Shown here one piece after another: positions 34,692 to 44,643 of a DNA stretch of 64,000 nucleotides (its first letter is position 1; each line of letters starts with the position of its first letter). Under the pieces are notes generated by a model. That model was not told the origin of the DNA, did not search any database, and saw only the letters and a list, made by a program, of their open reading frames with translations. The stretch comes from CAIKMD01 sp963729935 (GTDB lineage Bacteria; Pseudomonadota; Alphaproteobacteria; ATCC43930; CGMCC-115725). The position numbers and the translations under genes were made by a program. The DNA lies in the NCBI GenBank assembly GCA_963729935.1, contig CAVSPW010000005.1, positions 310,001 through 374,000 of the forward strand. The letters are read 5' to 3'.

Positions 34692-36227
34692 CTATTTCGC
34701 CCATTCGTAATCGCAGACCTGATTGTCGATCACGCTCAACGGATTTTCCGCGATCTTCACGTCCTTGGCATGGACGAAGACCATCGGCAAATCGGCCACC
34801 GGCAGGATGTAGTTCATTTTGTTCACCTGATCGATGCCCTTCTTATAGATCTCGGCGCGCTTCTCGTCGTCGAATTCGACCGCGCCGGCCTTCTGCGCGG
34901 CTTGAATGACCGGATCGTTCCAGTAGTCGCGGTTGCCGTCGAAGAAGAAGTCGAAGATGTTGTCCATATCCGGCTGGGCGTTCGTCGGATAGAAGCCGAG
35001 GAAGGCCGTGAATTTTCCCTCACCGCGCAACCGCACATAGAGAGAAAGCGGGAGCGTCCGCACGCTCGTCCGGATACCGACCTTGCGTACCATGCCGCTG
35101 ATCGCCTCGCCGATCTGCTTCACCGGCTCGTGCACGTCGAATTCCATATCGAAGCCGTTCGGATAGCCGGCCTCGGCCAGGAGCTTCTTCGCATCTTGAG
35201 GGTTGTAGGCCGGCGGCTTGGTCGAGGACAGGCAAGCGACATCGCCCTTCACGCAAATGCCGTCGAGAATCTCGGCGATGTCGCCGCCCGGGATCACGGT
35301 CTTCGCGAGTGCCTTGCGGTCGATCGCCTCCATGAAGGCCTTGCGCACGCGCTGATCCATCATCGCCTTGTTGTCGGAGCGGCCCATCGCGTCGAGCGTC
35401 ACATACATCAGCATCCCATTGTGCCGTTTGGTGACCCGCGCATTGGGCGTCTGCGCCAGGTCGCGCGCCATGTCGGCGGACACGTTGCGGATGAGATCGA
35501 TGTTGCCGGTGAGGAACTCCGCCACCTGCGTCTGGCGGTCGGGCATGTTCGTGACGATGATGTGCTTCATATGCGCCTGAATCGGGCCGGTCTTGTCGTA
35601 GTAATTGTCGTTACGCTCCAAGACCATCTTGGTCTGGTCGAGCGAGACGACCTTGTAGGGCCCGGTGGTCACCGGCGCGACCCGGCCGTAATCCGCCTTG
35701 TTCGCGAGACCGGCGAGGACCTTCCCGTCGAGTATGTAAAAGCGGTAGGCGATCGTCTCCAACTCGGTCGCAAACGGGCTCTTTGCGGTGATCCGCACCT
35801 TGTAGGGGCCGAGCTTCTCGACCTGCGCAACCCATTCATAGCGGTCCTTGAATCGCATCCGAACGTTCGGATCGCGGAGATAGTTGACGGTGGCGACCAC
35901 GTCGTCGGCGGAGAATTTGTCGCCATTGCTGAATGTGACATCGTCGCGCAGATCGAATTCGATCGCCTTGTTGTCGACCTGCTTCCAGGATTTGGCAAGC
36001 CGCGGCACGAATTTATGGGTGCGTTCGTTATAGCTCACCAACGGCTCGTAGATCGTCTTATAGAACACGGCCGCTTCATCCAGCGGGAATTGAAAAGGAT
36101 CGAGCGTGCTCCACCAGTCGGTGGTCGCAATCCGTAGCGTGTCGTCCGATTTTCCCGCCGAGGCCGGTGCAGCCGCCAAGACGCAAGCGGCGAGCATTCC
36201 CAGAATTCCAGCGCATAGCTTCGACAT
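34692..36227 (-). CDS. ABC transporter substrate-binding protein, peptide/nickel/opine class (SBP family 5)
   Basis: A 511-residue exported receptor. The ATG at 36227 is chosen for GGGAGGT seven bases upstream and a clear Sec signal (MSKLCAGILGMLAACVLAAA, then PASAGK). The mature part has the family 5 pattern, including FSADDVVATVNYLRDP and AYNPQDAKKLLAEAGYPNG. It is divergent from the permease and ATPase genes of the same class at 36592-40502, and is their likely receptor. Confidence 0.93.
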   Translation of the reverse strand: MSKLCAGILGMLAACVLAAAPASAGKSDDTLRIATTDWWSTLDPFQFPLDEAAVFYKTIYEPLVSYNERTHKFVPRLAKSWKQVDNKAIEFDLRDDVTFSNGDKFSADDVVATVNYLRDPNVRMRFKDRYEWVAQVEKLGPYKVRITAKSPFATELETIAYRFYILDGKVLAGLANKADYGRVAPVTTGPYKVVSLDQTKMVLERNDNYYDKTGPIQAHMKHIIVTNMPDRQTQVAEFLTGNIDLIRNVSADMARDLAQTPNARVTKRHNGMLMYVTLDAMGRSDNKAMMDQRVRKAFMEAIDRKALAKTVIPGGDIAEILDGICVKGDVACLSSTKPPAYNPQDAKKLLAEAGYPNGFDMEFDVHEPVKQIGEAISGMVRKVGIRTSVRTLPLSLYVRLRGEGKFTAFLGFYPTNAQPDMDNIFDFFFDGNRDYWNDPVIQAAQKAGAVEFDDEKRAEIYKKGIDQVNKMNYILPVADLPMVFVHAKDVKIAENPLSVIDNQVCDYEWAK

Positions 36228-36591
36228 CGTTACCTCCCGTTTCAACGTTTCTATTCCGCAAATCTGAGCGGGCGATCGGATAAGTCTCTGTCAGAACGGC
36301 GTCGACCGCAAGCGCGTTTGACGCTGCGGCAGCGCGGGATGGGGAGGCCGCGCCCACCGGCAGGTCTTGGCGCGCGCAGGCATCCGGGATGGGCACGGTG
36401 GGATTTTGCCGCGCATTACCGGGTTTCAAAGGCGCGATCCCGGTGCTAGGTTCACGGAACGCAATAAAAAAAGATAAGACGCGCAAACCCGATCTCGCTG
36501 AGGCAGGGAAATTGGCCGGAACAGGGTTGGATGCCATGACGGATAGCGGTGACCCGCGCACCAAGGCGATTTATCGCGCGGGACGAACGAT
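36228..36591. other. Intergenic region of 364 bases between divergent ABC genes
   Basis: It separates the family 5 binding protein (minus) from the permease operon (plus) and should hold both promoters. An A-rich tract near 36465-36475 is followed by GATAAG at 36473-36478, with TTCACG 16 bases before it, as a weak promoter candidate for the plus operon. Small open frames crossing it have no ribosome site and are not called. Confidence 0.4.
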
Positions 36592-37509
36592 ATGATGCGT
36601 TTCCTCATCCATCGCGCGACGATCGCGGTGCTGGTCGCGTTGACCGTGTCGATCATCGGCTTCGGATTGCTCCGGCTGTCCGGCGACCTGGCCTCCGCGC
36701 TCGCCGGCGACACCGCCAAGCCCGAGCAGATCGCGCAAGTCGCCCATCTCTACGGTCTCGACCGCCCGCTCTACGTCCAATACCTCGACTGGGCGGACAA
36801 GGCGCTGCACGGCGATCTCGGGCGGTCGCTCTTCGACAACAAGCCGGTTTCGGTCCTGATCGCCGAGCGGATCGGCGTTACGGCGCAGCTCTCTTTGATG
36901 TCGCTCCTTTACGCCCTCGCCATCGCGATCCCGCTCGGCGTCCTCGCGGCGACGAAGCCCAACAGCTGGATCGACCGGATGTCGCTGGGGCTCGCCGTGT
37001 TCGGCCAGGCCGTTCCCAATTTCTGGTTCGGGCTCATTCTCATCATCATCTTCGGCGTCACCTTGCGGTGGCTGCCGATTTCGGGCTCGGATCATTTTTC
37101 CAATTTCATCCTGCCGACGGTCACGCTCGGAACGTCGGTCATTCCGGCGATCATGCGGGTGACGCGCACCGGCATGCTCGACGCGCTCGATTCGGATTAC
37201 ATCCGCATGGCGCGCGCCAAGGGGCTCTCGTCCTTCTCCGTGCTGTTCAAGCATGCGCTGCGAAACGCCATACTTCCCGTCGTCTCGCTCACGGCGGTGT
37301 CGCTGGGCTTTCTTCTGGGCGGCTCCGTGATCGTCGAATCGGTTTTCGCGCTCAACGGCATCGGCTTCCTCGCCTTTCAATCGATCCTGCGCACGGATTT
37401 TCCCGTCGTGCAATCCATCGTGGTATTCGTGTCCTTCGCCTATATCGTGCTGACGTTCTTCTCGGACGTCATCAATGCCTATCTCGATCCCCGGATCCGG
37501 ATCGGATGA
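36592..37509 (+). CDS. ABC transporter permease, DppB/OppB class
   Basis: A 305-residue inner-membrane protein with the usual N-terminal segment, five more hydrophobic segments and the EAA loop (DYIRMARAKGLSSFSVLFKHA). A double ATG begins the gene. It is followed by the DppC-class permease after 10 bases. Confidence 0.93.
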   Translation: MMRFLIHRATIAVLVALTVSIIGFGLLRLSGDLASALAGDTAKPEQIAQVAHLYGLDRPLYVQYLDWADKALHGDLGRSLFDNKPVSVLIAERIGVTAQLSLMSLLYALAIAIPLGVLAATKPNSWIDRMSLGLAVFGQAVPNFWFGLILIIIFGVTLRWLPISGSDHFSNFILPTVTLGTSVIPAIMRVTRTGMLDALDSDYIRMARAKGLSSFSVLFKHALRNAILPVVSLTAVSLGFLLGGSVIVESVFALNGIGFLAFQSILRTDFPVVQSIVVFVSFAYIVLTFFSDVINAYLDPRIRIG

Positions 37510-37519
37510 GGAGGCGCCC

Positions 37520-38449
37520 ATGACCTCGATCGAACGCGATCGCTTCGAACGCCCCGCAAGCGCCGCCGCGGTTGCTTACGAGTTCGAAGCGCCTTCGCCG
37601 CGCACGGTGATGCGCCGGCGCGCGTTGACGCATCCCGGATTTCTCTTCGGCGGCGCGGTGATGGTTGCGACCATCCTCGTCGCCGTCTTCGCGCCGCTCC
37701 TGACCGCCTACGATCCCTTCGCGCAGGATCTCACGCAGCGACTGATCCCCCCGGTCTGGAGCGCGAAGGGGAGCTGGGCCCATCTGCTCGGAACCGACGG
37801 CTTCGGCCGCGACTACCTGACGCGTCTCATTTACGGCGCGCGCATATCCCTGATCGTCGGCTTCGGCGCCGCCGCCATCGCCGGCGCCATCGGCACGAGC
37901 CTGGGCCTCATCGGCGGCTATTTCGGCGGGCGCGTCGATTCGGTGGTTATGTATCTCGTCAACGTGAAGCTCGCCATGCCGGGCGTTCTGGTCGCGCTTT
38001 CTTTGATCGCGGTCTTCGGCGGCTCGGTCACGGTCGTCGTCACGGTCTTGGGCCTGTTGTTCTGGGACCGTTTCGTCGTCGTGACCCGCAGCGTGACGCA
38101 ACAGCTTCGCGTCAACGACTATGTGACCGCCGCCGAGGCGGTGGGTGCGTCCTCGCGGCGGATCATCGTCGGAGAAATCCTTCCCAACGTCCTGAATCAT
38201 ATCATCGTCATCGCTTCCCTGGAGATGGCCTCGGCGATCCTGGTCGAGGCGGCGCTGTCGTTCCTGGGTCTCGGCATCCGGCCGCCGACGCCGTCCTGGG
38301 GATTGATGATCTCCGAAGGCCGGAATTTCATGTTCTTCCAACCCTATCTCGTCGCCATCCCGGGCGCCGCCATTTTCGTCCTGGTCATCGCGATCAACAT
38401 GCTCGGCGACGGCATTCGCGATATCACCGCGCCGGAAGGCCGCAATTGA
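37520..38449 (+). CDS. ABC transporter permease, DppC/OppC class
   Basis: A 309-residue permease with a soluble N-terminal stretch of about 35 residues, about six membrane segments, the motif LGTDGFGRD and an EAA loop (DYVTAAEAVGASSRRIIVGEI). GAGGAGGCG precedes the ATG at 37520. Its stop overlaps the start of the next gene. Confidence 0.93.
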   Translation: MTSIERDRFERPASAAAVAYEFEAPSPRTVMRRRALTHPGFLFGGAVMVATILVAVFAPLLTAYDPFAQDLTQRLIPPVWSAKGSWAHLLGTDGFGRDYLTRLIYGARISLIVGFGAAAIAGAIGTSLGLIGGYFGGRVDSVVMYLVNVKLAMPGVLVALSLIAVFGGSVTVVVTVLGLLFWDRFVVVTRSVTQQLRVNDYVTAAEAVGASSRRIIVGEILPNVLNHIIVIASLEMASAILVEAALSFLGLGIRPPTPSWGLMISEGRNFMFFQPYLVAIPGAAIFVLVIAINMLGDGIRDITAPEGRN

Positions 38450-39510
38450 GCGGACGCGAGTTGATGGTAACGGCGCCCGCCTCCGATCAGGCCAACGAAC
38501 CGGTCCTCGACGTCGAGCAGTTGACGGTCGAGATCGACGGGCCCGCGGGGCGGCTTCGCGCCGTCACCGGGGTCGATCTTCACGTCGGCCGCGGCGAGAC
38601 GCTTTGCATCGTCGGCGAATCGGGCTGCGGCAAGACCATGACCGCGCTCGGCATCATGGGATTGCTGCCGCGCCGCGCGCGGATGCGCGCGCAGCGCCTG
38701 GCGCTCGAAGGACGCGATCTGCTTGCGATGGGCAAAAGCGGGCTCTCGGCCCTGCGCGGCGACCGCATGGCGATGATCTTCCAGGATCCCATGACGTCGC
38801 TCAATCCGGTCTACACCGTGGGCAACCAGATGGAGGAGATTTTCCTCCGTCACGGCAAAGGCAGCCGGAAGGAAGCGCGCGAGCGCGCCGAATACCTCTT
38901 GCAAAAGGTCGGCATCACCGCGGCGCGCGGCCGGCTTGGCCAATATCCGCATCAGCTTTCCGGCGGGTTGCGCCAGCGCGTGATGATCGCGATGTCCCTG
39001 ATGTGCGACCCGATCCTGATGATCGCCGACGAACCCACCACCGCGCTCGACGTCACCATCCAGGCGCAAATCCTGCACTTGCTCGCCGATCTGCAGGAGG
39101 AATACCGCATGGCGCTCATGCTCATCACCCACGATCTCGGCGTGGTGGCCCGCATGGCCGACCGGGTCATCGTCATGTATGCCGGCCAGGTGGTCGAGAC
39201 CGGTACCGCCGAACAGGTCTTCGCGGCGCCGATGCATCCTTACACGCGCGGCCTGCTCGAGTGCATCCCGGTGCCGGGAAAAACCGTGCGCGGCGCCAAG
39301 CTCGGCTCGATCCCGGGCATCGTGCCCTCTCTCGTGGGACCGCTCGATGGCTGCGAATTCCGCAATCGGTGCGCCCAGGCCTTCGCGGCTTGCGCGGCGG
39401 CGCCGGTGCCGTTGCGGTCGCTCGGTTCCGACCGCGCCTATCGCTGCCTGCTCGAAGCGGCGTCGACGGTCGAACCCCGCGGCCAGCAACCCGTCGGGGT
39501 AAGCCGATGA
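38446..39510 (+). CDS. ABC transporter ATP-binding protein, DppD/OppD class
   Basis: A 354-residue ATPase with Walker A GESGCGKT, signature [15 protein letters not shown], Walker [14 protein letters not shown] and the C-terminal oligopeptide-type extension with cysteines ([11 protein letters not shown]). A TTG at 38446 is chosen as start because GGAAGG stands six bases upstream and it gives a TTGA overlap with the permease stop; the ATG at 38464 is the alternative. It overlaps the next ATPase gene by four bases (ATGA). Confidence 0.92.
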   Translation: MSGRELMVTAPASDQANEPVLDVEQLTVEIDGPAGRLRAVTGVDLHVGRGETLCIVGESGCGKTMTALGIMGLLPRRARMRAQRLALEGRDLLAMGKSGLSALRGDRMAMIFQDPMTSLNPVYTVGNQMEEIFLRHGKGSRKEARERAEYLLQKVGITAARGRLGQYPHQLSGGLRQRVMIAMSLMCDPILMIADEPTTALDVTIQAQILHLLADLQEEYRMALMLITHDLGVVARMADRVIVMYAGQVVETGTAEQVFAAPMHPYTRGLLECIPVPGKTVRGAKLGSIPGIVPSLVGPLDGCEFRNRCAQAFAACAAAPVPLRSLGSDRAYRCLLEAASTVEPRGQQPVGVSR

Positions 39511-40502
39511 ACGAGAGCCGGCAGGGCGGCGCGCCGATTCTCGAATGCCGCGGCATCGGCCGCGTCTTCGCCATCGGCGCGGGCAGCTTCGCGGCGAAGA
39601 AATCGCTGCGCGCGGTCGACGGCGTCGATCTGTCGATCCATCGCGGCGAGGTGCTTGCGATCGTCGGCGAATCGGGCTGCGGCAAGACGACATTGTCGCG
39701 CATGATGCTGGGTCTTTTGAACCCCACCAGCGGCGAAATCCTGCTCGCCGGCGAGCCGATCGCCTCGATCGGCCGCGCCGAGATCGCGCGCCGCGTCCAG
39801 CCGGTCTTCCAGGACCCCTATTCCTCGCTCAACCCGCGCAAGACCTTGGCCTCGATCATCGCCCTGCCGCTCGAAGTGCATGGCATCGGCACGCGCGAAG
39901 AGCGCCGGCAGCGGGTCGAGGAGTTGATGGAACTGGTCGGCCTGGCGCGCCGGCTGCTCTACGCCTATCCGAGCCAGCTCTCGGGCGGACAGCGCCAACG
40001 CGTCGCGATTGCGCGCGCGCTGGCGATGAAGCCCGAGATCGTGATCTGCGACGAGCCGACCTCGGCGCTCGACGTTTCGGTTCAGGCCCAGATCCTCAAC
40101 CTCTTGCAGGATCTCAAGCGCGAGCTCAACCTGACCTTCGTGATCGTCAGCCACAATCTCGCGGTGGTCGAGCACATGGCCGATCGCGTCGCGGTGATGT
40201 ATCTGGGCCGCGTCATCGAATCCGGCCCGACGCCGCAGATCTTCGCGCGCCCGCGCCATCCCTATACGAGGACGCTGCTCGACTCCGTGCTCACGCCCGA
40301 AACCGACCGCGGCCTGCCCGACTTCGCGCTCGGACCGGGCTTTCCCAACCCTCTCGACCCGCCCTCGGGCTGCGCTTTCCATCCGCGCTGCCCCAAGGCG
40401 ATGCCCGAATGCGCGATCACGCGGCCCGCCGTCCGGTATGATGGCGAGGCGATGGTCGAGTGCCACCTCTATACCGGCGCGTTGGCCGCCGCGCATCGGT
40501 AA
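39507..40502 (+). CDS. ABC transporter ATP-binding protein, DppF/OppF class
   Basis: A 331-residue ATPase with Walker [11 protein letters not shown]-loop [14 protein letters not shown], signature [15 protein letters not shown] and Walker [13 protein letters not shown], plus the C-terminal cysteine motif [14 protein letters not shown]. The frame is open for another 900 bases upstream, but that part only reads the previous ATPase gene out of phase; the ATG at 39507 in an ATGA overlap is the natural start. Confidence 0.93.
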   Translation: MNESRQGGAPILECRGIGRVFAIGAGSFAAKKSLRAVDGVDLSIHRGEVLAIVGESGCGKTTLSRMMLGLLNPTSGEILLAGEPIASIGRAEIARRVQPVFQDPYSSLNPRKTLASIIALPLEVHGIGTREERRQRVEELMELVGLARRLLYAYPSQLSGGQRQRVAIARALAMKPEIVICDEPTSALDVSVQAQILNLLQDLKRELNLTFVIVSHNLAVVEHMADRVAVMYLGRVIESGPTPQIFARPRHPYTRTLLDSVLTPETDRGLPDFALGPGFPNPLDPPSGCAFHPRCPKAMPECAITRPAVRYDGEAMVECHLYTGALAAAHR

Positions 40503-40600
40503 GCTGACGCCCGCGTTGCCGCAACGCCCGCGCGCGACTATCCTTTGTGCGCGATGGCGGCAAGAACAGCCATCGCCGGGAAACGACCGGGGACGGCATC

Positions 40601-41629
40601 ATGAAAGTCGGGATCTTCGACCATCTCGATCGCGGCGAAGCGCCGCTCGCGGAATTGTACGAACAGCGCATCGCGTTCATCGAGGCCGCGGACGCGCTGG
40701 GGATCGACAGCTATCACCTCGCCGAACATCACTGGAACCCGGTCGGGATGGCGCCGCAACCCGGCATCTTCCTCGGCGCCGCGGCCAAGCGCACCAAGCG
40801 CATCCGATTGGGGCCGCTCGCCTACGCGCTCGCGTTTCACAATCCGCTGCTCCTCGCCGAAGAGATCTGCATGCTCGATCACCTCTCGGGCGGCCGCTTC
40901 GAGCTCGGCATCGGGCGCGGCATCTCGCCCTGGGAACTGTCGATGTTCGGCATCACCATGAACGAGACTCGCGATATTTTCCGCGAGGCGATGGAGGTGA
41001 TGATCCAATATTTCACCAGCGACACCGTGACCCATCGCGGCGCGCGCTGGCGCTATTACGACGTGCCCGTCCAGATCAAGCCGCTGCAAAAGCCCTTCCC
41101 GCCGCTCTGGTACGGCTCGACCTCGGGCGCGACGCGCGACTACATCGCCGGGCTGGGCGCGGCGATGAATGCCGGCTGGGCGCCTTCGGCGCGCATCAAG
41201 CAATCCGTCGATCTCTATCGCGCGGCGTGGGAACGCACCAAGGATCAGCCGCTCCGCGCCGGGCGGCCGGCCGACGCGACGATCGGCTCGGTCCGGATGA
41301 TCGTCGTCGCCGAGACCGACACGGAAGCGGAAAGCCTCGCGCAATCCGCCTATGAGCGTTGGTATCAAAACCTCGAACATCAGGCGCACAGCTTCGGCTT
41401 CTCGGCGCTCTTCATCCCGCAGGCTTACGAGGTCGCGCGCCGGCGCGTCGGCAGCGTGATCGCCGGAACGCCCGACACGGTGCGAGCCGAGCTCATGCGC
41501 CATATCGAAGAATCGCGCGTCAACTATCCGCTGCTCCAGCTCGCCTTCGGCAATCTGACGCACGCGCAATCGATGCGCAGCCTCAAGCTTCTGGCCGCCG
41601 AGATTCTGCCGGCGCTGCGGAAATCGTGA
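40601..41629 (+). CDS. LLM-class (bacterial luciferase-like) flavin-dependent monooxygenase
   Basis: A 342-residue TIM-barrel flavoprotein with LAEHHWNPVG, RIRLGPLAYALAFHNP and MLDHLSGGRFELGIGRG. It is about 40 residues shorter than the LLM protein at 23783-24925 and only distantly similar to it. The ATG at 40601 follows GGGGACGGC. It starts 98 bases after the DppF-class ATPase gene on the same strand and is coupled to the CoA transferase gene by a GTGA overlap. Confidence 0.9.
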   Translation: MKVGIFDHLDRGEAPLAELYEQRIAFIEAADALGIDSYHLAEHHWNPVGMAPQPGIFLGAAAKRTKRIRLGPLAYALAFHNPLLLAEEICMLDHLSGGRFELGIGRGISPWELSMFGITMNETRDIFREAMEVMIQYFTSDTVTHRGARWRYYDVPVQIKPLQKPFPPLWYGSTSGATRDYIAGLGAAMNAGWAPSARIKQSVDLYRAAWERTKDQPLRAGRPADATIGSVRMIVVAETDTEAESLAQSAYERWYQNLEHQAHSFGFSALFIPQAYEVARRRVGSVIAGTPDTVRAELMRHIEESRVNYPLLQLAFGNLTHAQSMRSLKLLAAEILPALRKS

Positions 41630-42864
41630 CCGACGAGACGCCGCGGATGAGCGAAGACGATGCACGCGGCCCGAATCCCGAGACGCCGCTTGCCGGGATC
41701 ACCGTCCTCGAGCTCGGGCAATTCATCGCCGGCCCCTATGCGGCGCAGCAGCTCGCGGATTTGGGCGCGCGCGTCATCAAGATCGAGCGCCCCGGCCAGG
41801 GCGATCCGTTCCGTCTCTACGTCACGCGGCCGAGAATCCCGGGCTACGGCCATAATTTCCTGGCCTTCAACCGCAACAAGTTGAGCGTCGCGCTGGACCT
41901 GCAGCAGCCGCAAGGATGCGAGGTCTTCTTGCGCCTCGCGGCGCGAGCCGACGTCGTGCTCGAGAATTTCCGCGCCGGCGTGCTCGATCGGCTCGGCATC
42001 GGCTACGACGCGCTGCGCGCCGCGAACCCGCGCGTCGTCTATTGTTCGATCTCGGGTTTTTCCGAAGACGGGCCCTATCGCGAGCGTCCTTCCTTCGACA
42101 CGGTGGGCCAAGCGCTCTCCGGCATGCTTTATCTGTTCACCGATCCCGCCGATCCGCGCATGCGCGGTCCGACCATCGCCGACCAGGCCACGGCGCTCCA
42201 GGCGTCCAACGCCGTGCTCGCCGCGCTTCTCGCGCGCGCGTCCAGCGGCCGGGGGGCGCGCATCGACATCAGCATGCTCGATGCGGCCGTACATTTCATG
42301 CCGGACGCCTTCACCGCCTACACGGAATCGGGCATCGAAATGGACCCCGAAACCCGGACTTCGTATTCGCACTCCTTCGTGCTGCGCTGCGCCGACGAAA
42401 AGCTTCTGGCGATTCATGTCGGTGGCCCCGATCGTTTATGGGCGGCGCTGCTGACCGCGATCGGCGATGCCGCGCTCGCCGCCGATCCGCGCTTCAAGCT
42501 GCGCCACGACCGGATCGCCAATTTCGCGGCGCTCATCGAGGCTTTGCGGCCCCTGTTCCGCGCGCGACCGCGCGAGGAATGGTTGCGGCGCCTGGCCGCG
42601 CAGGATGTCGCGAGCGCCGAGATCAACACCATTCCGGAGGCGATGCGCGATCCCGAAATCCGCCATGTCGGCTTGTTCGAGCAGGTCGAGCGCCCGGGTT
42701 ACGGCACGCTCACGATGTTGCGGCGCGCGGCACGGATCAACGGCGCGCGCGAGCCGGGCCAGCGCGTGCCGCCGCTGCTCGGGGAACACACCGAATTAGT
42801 GTTGCGCGAAGTCGGTTACAATGATCAAGCGATCGGCGCGCTGCGCGCGGCCTCGGTCATTTAG
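41626..42864 (+). CDS. CaiB/BaiF-family CoA transferase (class III)
   Basis: A 412-residue class III CoA transferase. Landmarks are LELGQFIAGPYAAQQLADLGA near the N-terminus (shown here without its first residues: ELGQFIAGPYAAQ), NRNKLSVALDL, and the catalytic Asp158 in PSFDTVGQ. The start is taken as GTG 41626, which overlaps the LLM stop as GTGA; ATG 41647 is the alternative and would remove seven residues. It would activate a carboxylic acid by moving CoA from a donor thioester. It is last in a plus-strand run with the peptide-type importer. Confidence 0.9.
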   Translation: MTDETPRMSEDDARGPNPETPLAGITVLELGQFIAGPYAAQQLADLGARVIKIERPGQGDPFRLYVTRPRIPGYGHNFLAFNRNKLSVALDLQQPQGCEVFLRLAARADVVLENFRAGVLDRLGIGYDALRAANPRVVYCSISGFSEDGPYRERPSFDTVGQALSGMLYLFTDPADPRMRGPTIADQATALQASNAVLAALLARASSGRGARIDISMLDAAVHFMPDAFTAYTESGIEMDPETRTSYSHSFVLRCADEKLLAIHVGGPDRLWAALLTAIGDAALAADPRFKLRHDRIANFAALIEALRPLFRARPREEWLRRLAAQDVASAEINTIPEAMRDPEIRHVGLFEQVERPGYGTLTMLRRAARINGAREPGQRVPPLLGEHTELVLREVGYNDQAIGALRAASVI

Positions 42865-42908
42865 CGCCGTCATCCGCTCTCGGCGGCGCCCCTGCGGGCA
42901 TCAACGGA

Positions 42909-43946
42909 TCAGAGTTCCGAGTCTTCCGGATGCGCCGCCTGAAGCGCGGCAAGACGCTTGCTCGCCTCTTGCATGCTCAGCCCGTCGAAAGCATCGGTCG
43001 CGCGCGCCAGGGCGGCGGACAATTCCGAACCCGGATCGCGCGCCTTGCGGATCAGGATGAATATCGCCGCGAAGGTAGCCTTATCGACGCCTTGAGCGCG
43101 TAGAGCGACGGCCAAGCCCTCGCCCGTCGGCGAGGCGAGAATGTGACGCGCGGCCGCAAGCGAGATGCGGCCGAAGCGCGCGAACAGGCTCGCGAATTCC
43201 TGCATCTTGCCCGCCCGCACGGTCTTCAACAGCAAATCCGCCGTGAGCGCGCCCGCCTCCCGCAGATCGCGCGCCTGCGCCAGCGTGCGCTGGCGATCGA
43301 TGATGCGCTGACGCAATTCGTCGGGTACGAAAGCGTACATCCGCGCCGCGAGATCGGCGGGAAGATCGGAACGGTCGATGAGCGGCTTTTGCATCTCCGG
43401 CTCGCTGCGCGAAGCCTCGACGAGGGTCTCCAAGGCGCCCCGTGGAATCGTCGCCAGCGGATTCTCGACGAGCCATCGCATGACGTGGGGATCGCCCTCC
43501 TCGACGACGATTTCGGCTATTTTTTCGCCGACCGATTCGCGTTGGAGCACGCCGAGCCTGTATTCGAGCGGGCTTGCGCGCAGGATGTCGATCAGATCCG
43601 AATCATCGAGCACCGTGCTTTCCAGCAGAACCGGAAATGCGATCGAGATTTCGTCGCGCGCCAGCGCAAGAACGAGCGGCTTGGGCGCGTTCGGATCGCG
43701 GGCCAGCCGCTCGGCCAATTGGCGGCGGACGCCGGTGGCGGCGCGGCTGATGAGTTCGACGACGATCTGCACCGCGAGCGCGCGATCGCCGGCCGGCAGA
43801 TCCGCGCTCTCATGCGAGAGGTCGTAGAGGCCGGAGGCGAGTTTCGCGCGCGCGGAATCGGACGGGTCCCGCGCCAGCGAGCGCAGCGTCTTGGCCTGGC
43901 TTTGCAGCGACGCCAGGGTCGCCGTTTCGGAGATTGAAGTTCGCAT
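42909..43946 (-). CDS. DUF2336 family protein
   Basis: A 345-residue helical-repeat protein of the DUF2336 family, common in alphaproteobacteria. Short HEAT-like helical units such as EYRLGVLQRESVGEKIAEIVVEEGD (shown here as EYRLGVLQRES) run through the middle. No catalytic motif, signal peptide or membrane segment is visible. Function is unknown; family members are often near signalling genes. It converges on the CoA transferase gene and stands alone. Confidence 0.8.
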   Translation of the reverse strand: MRTSISETATLASLQSQAKTLRSLARDPSDSARAKLASGLYDLSHESADLPAGDRALAVQIVVELISRAATGVRRQLAERLARDPNAPKPLVLALARDEISIAFPVLLESTVLDDSDLIDILRASPLEYRLGVLQRESVGEKIAEIVVEEGDPHVMRWLVENPLATIPRGALETLVEASRSEPEMQKPLIDRSDLPADLAARMYAFVPDELRQRIIDRQRTLAQARDLREAGALTADLLLKTVRAGKMQEFASLFARFGRISLAAARHILASPTGEGLAVALRAQGVDKATFAAIFILIRKARDPGSELSAALARATDAFDGLSMQEASKRLAALQAAHPEDSEL

Positions 43947-44131
43947 CGAGGTTAACCGATCGTTGAGAAACGCCGCGACTCGGAACGCCGCGCCCTACCT
44001 TGCCACGCTGTGGTAAAGCTTCGGTTTAGGCGCCCGGCGATCATCGGCCGCCATATCCCCCAGCTTGTGGCAATCGCGCCGCCACCCCCTATCGATGGTA
44101 ACGGCCCGGCGAAATTCCGACGCCTCGGGCG

Positions 44132-44527
44132 TTAACGGCGACGCTTGCGCGCGGCTTCCTTTTCTTGGCGCGCCTCCTCGGCCTCCTTTTCGCGCAAGAC
44201 CGCGGCCGGCATCTGCATGAAACGCGCGAAATCGTAGACGGTCTTGTCGTCCTGATCCCAGCAGACATAGCCGCGGCAATTCGTCGGCCGCGCCCCATAA
44301 ACGGTGCAGGAATGATCCTTGCCGAGGAATTGACAGGTGGTGAGTTCGTCCTTGATGTGCTTCTTGCCGGCTCGCGTCTTGTGGACGACGTGCTTTTCCT
44401 CGAACTCCGATACGCTAAGGCGGAGATGCTTGGCGAGGCGCCGGATATCGTAATTGCTGACCTCGACATAGCCGGCCATTTTGCAGCAGAAGGCGCAGTG
44501 GCGGCAATCGAGCGGTGCGGTCTTCAT
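44132..44527 (-). CDS. YkgJ-family cysteine cluster protein
   Basis: A 131-residue protein with a cysteine array expected to bind a zinc ion or Fe-S cluster: CRHCAFCCK near the N-terminus, CQFLGKDHSC in the middle and RPTNCRGYVC. The C-terminus is a highly charged Lys/Arg/Glu helix. It is divergent from the heme-dependent demethylase-like gene across 116 bases. Function of the family is not established. Confidence 0.85.
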   Translation of the reverse strand: MKTAPLDCRHCAFCCKMAGYVEVSNYDIRRLAKHLRLSVSEFEEKHVVHKTRAGKKHIKDELTTCQFLGKDHSCTVYGARPTNCRGYVCWDQDDKTVYDFARFMQMPAAVLREKEAEEARQEKEAARKRRR

Positions 44528-44643
44528 TCTGGTGATCCATTCCTTCGAGCGTTCGACGATGTTTTCCGGATCGAAGATTACATCTTCCGCACGAAGCTTC
44601 CACTTCTATGTCGAAGAGCGACCGACGTGCTAGACCCTTCGGC

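Noticed and set aside
36389..36595. A 68-codon frame running into the DppB-class permease start
   Set aside because: No clear ribosome site, and it would occupy the expected promoter region of the operon.
38604..39506. Long upstream extension of the DppF-class ATPase frame
   Set aside because: This stretch codes for the DppD-class ATPase in another frame, and the ATGA overlap gives a natural start at 39507.
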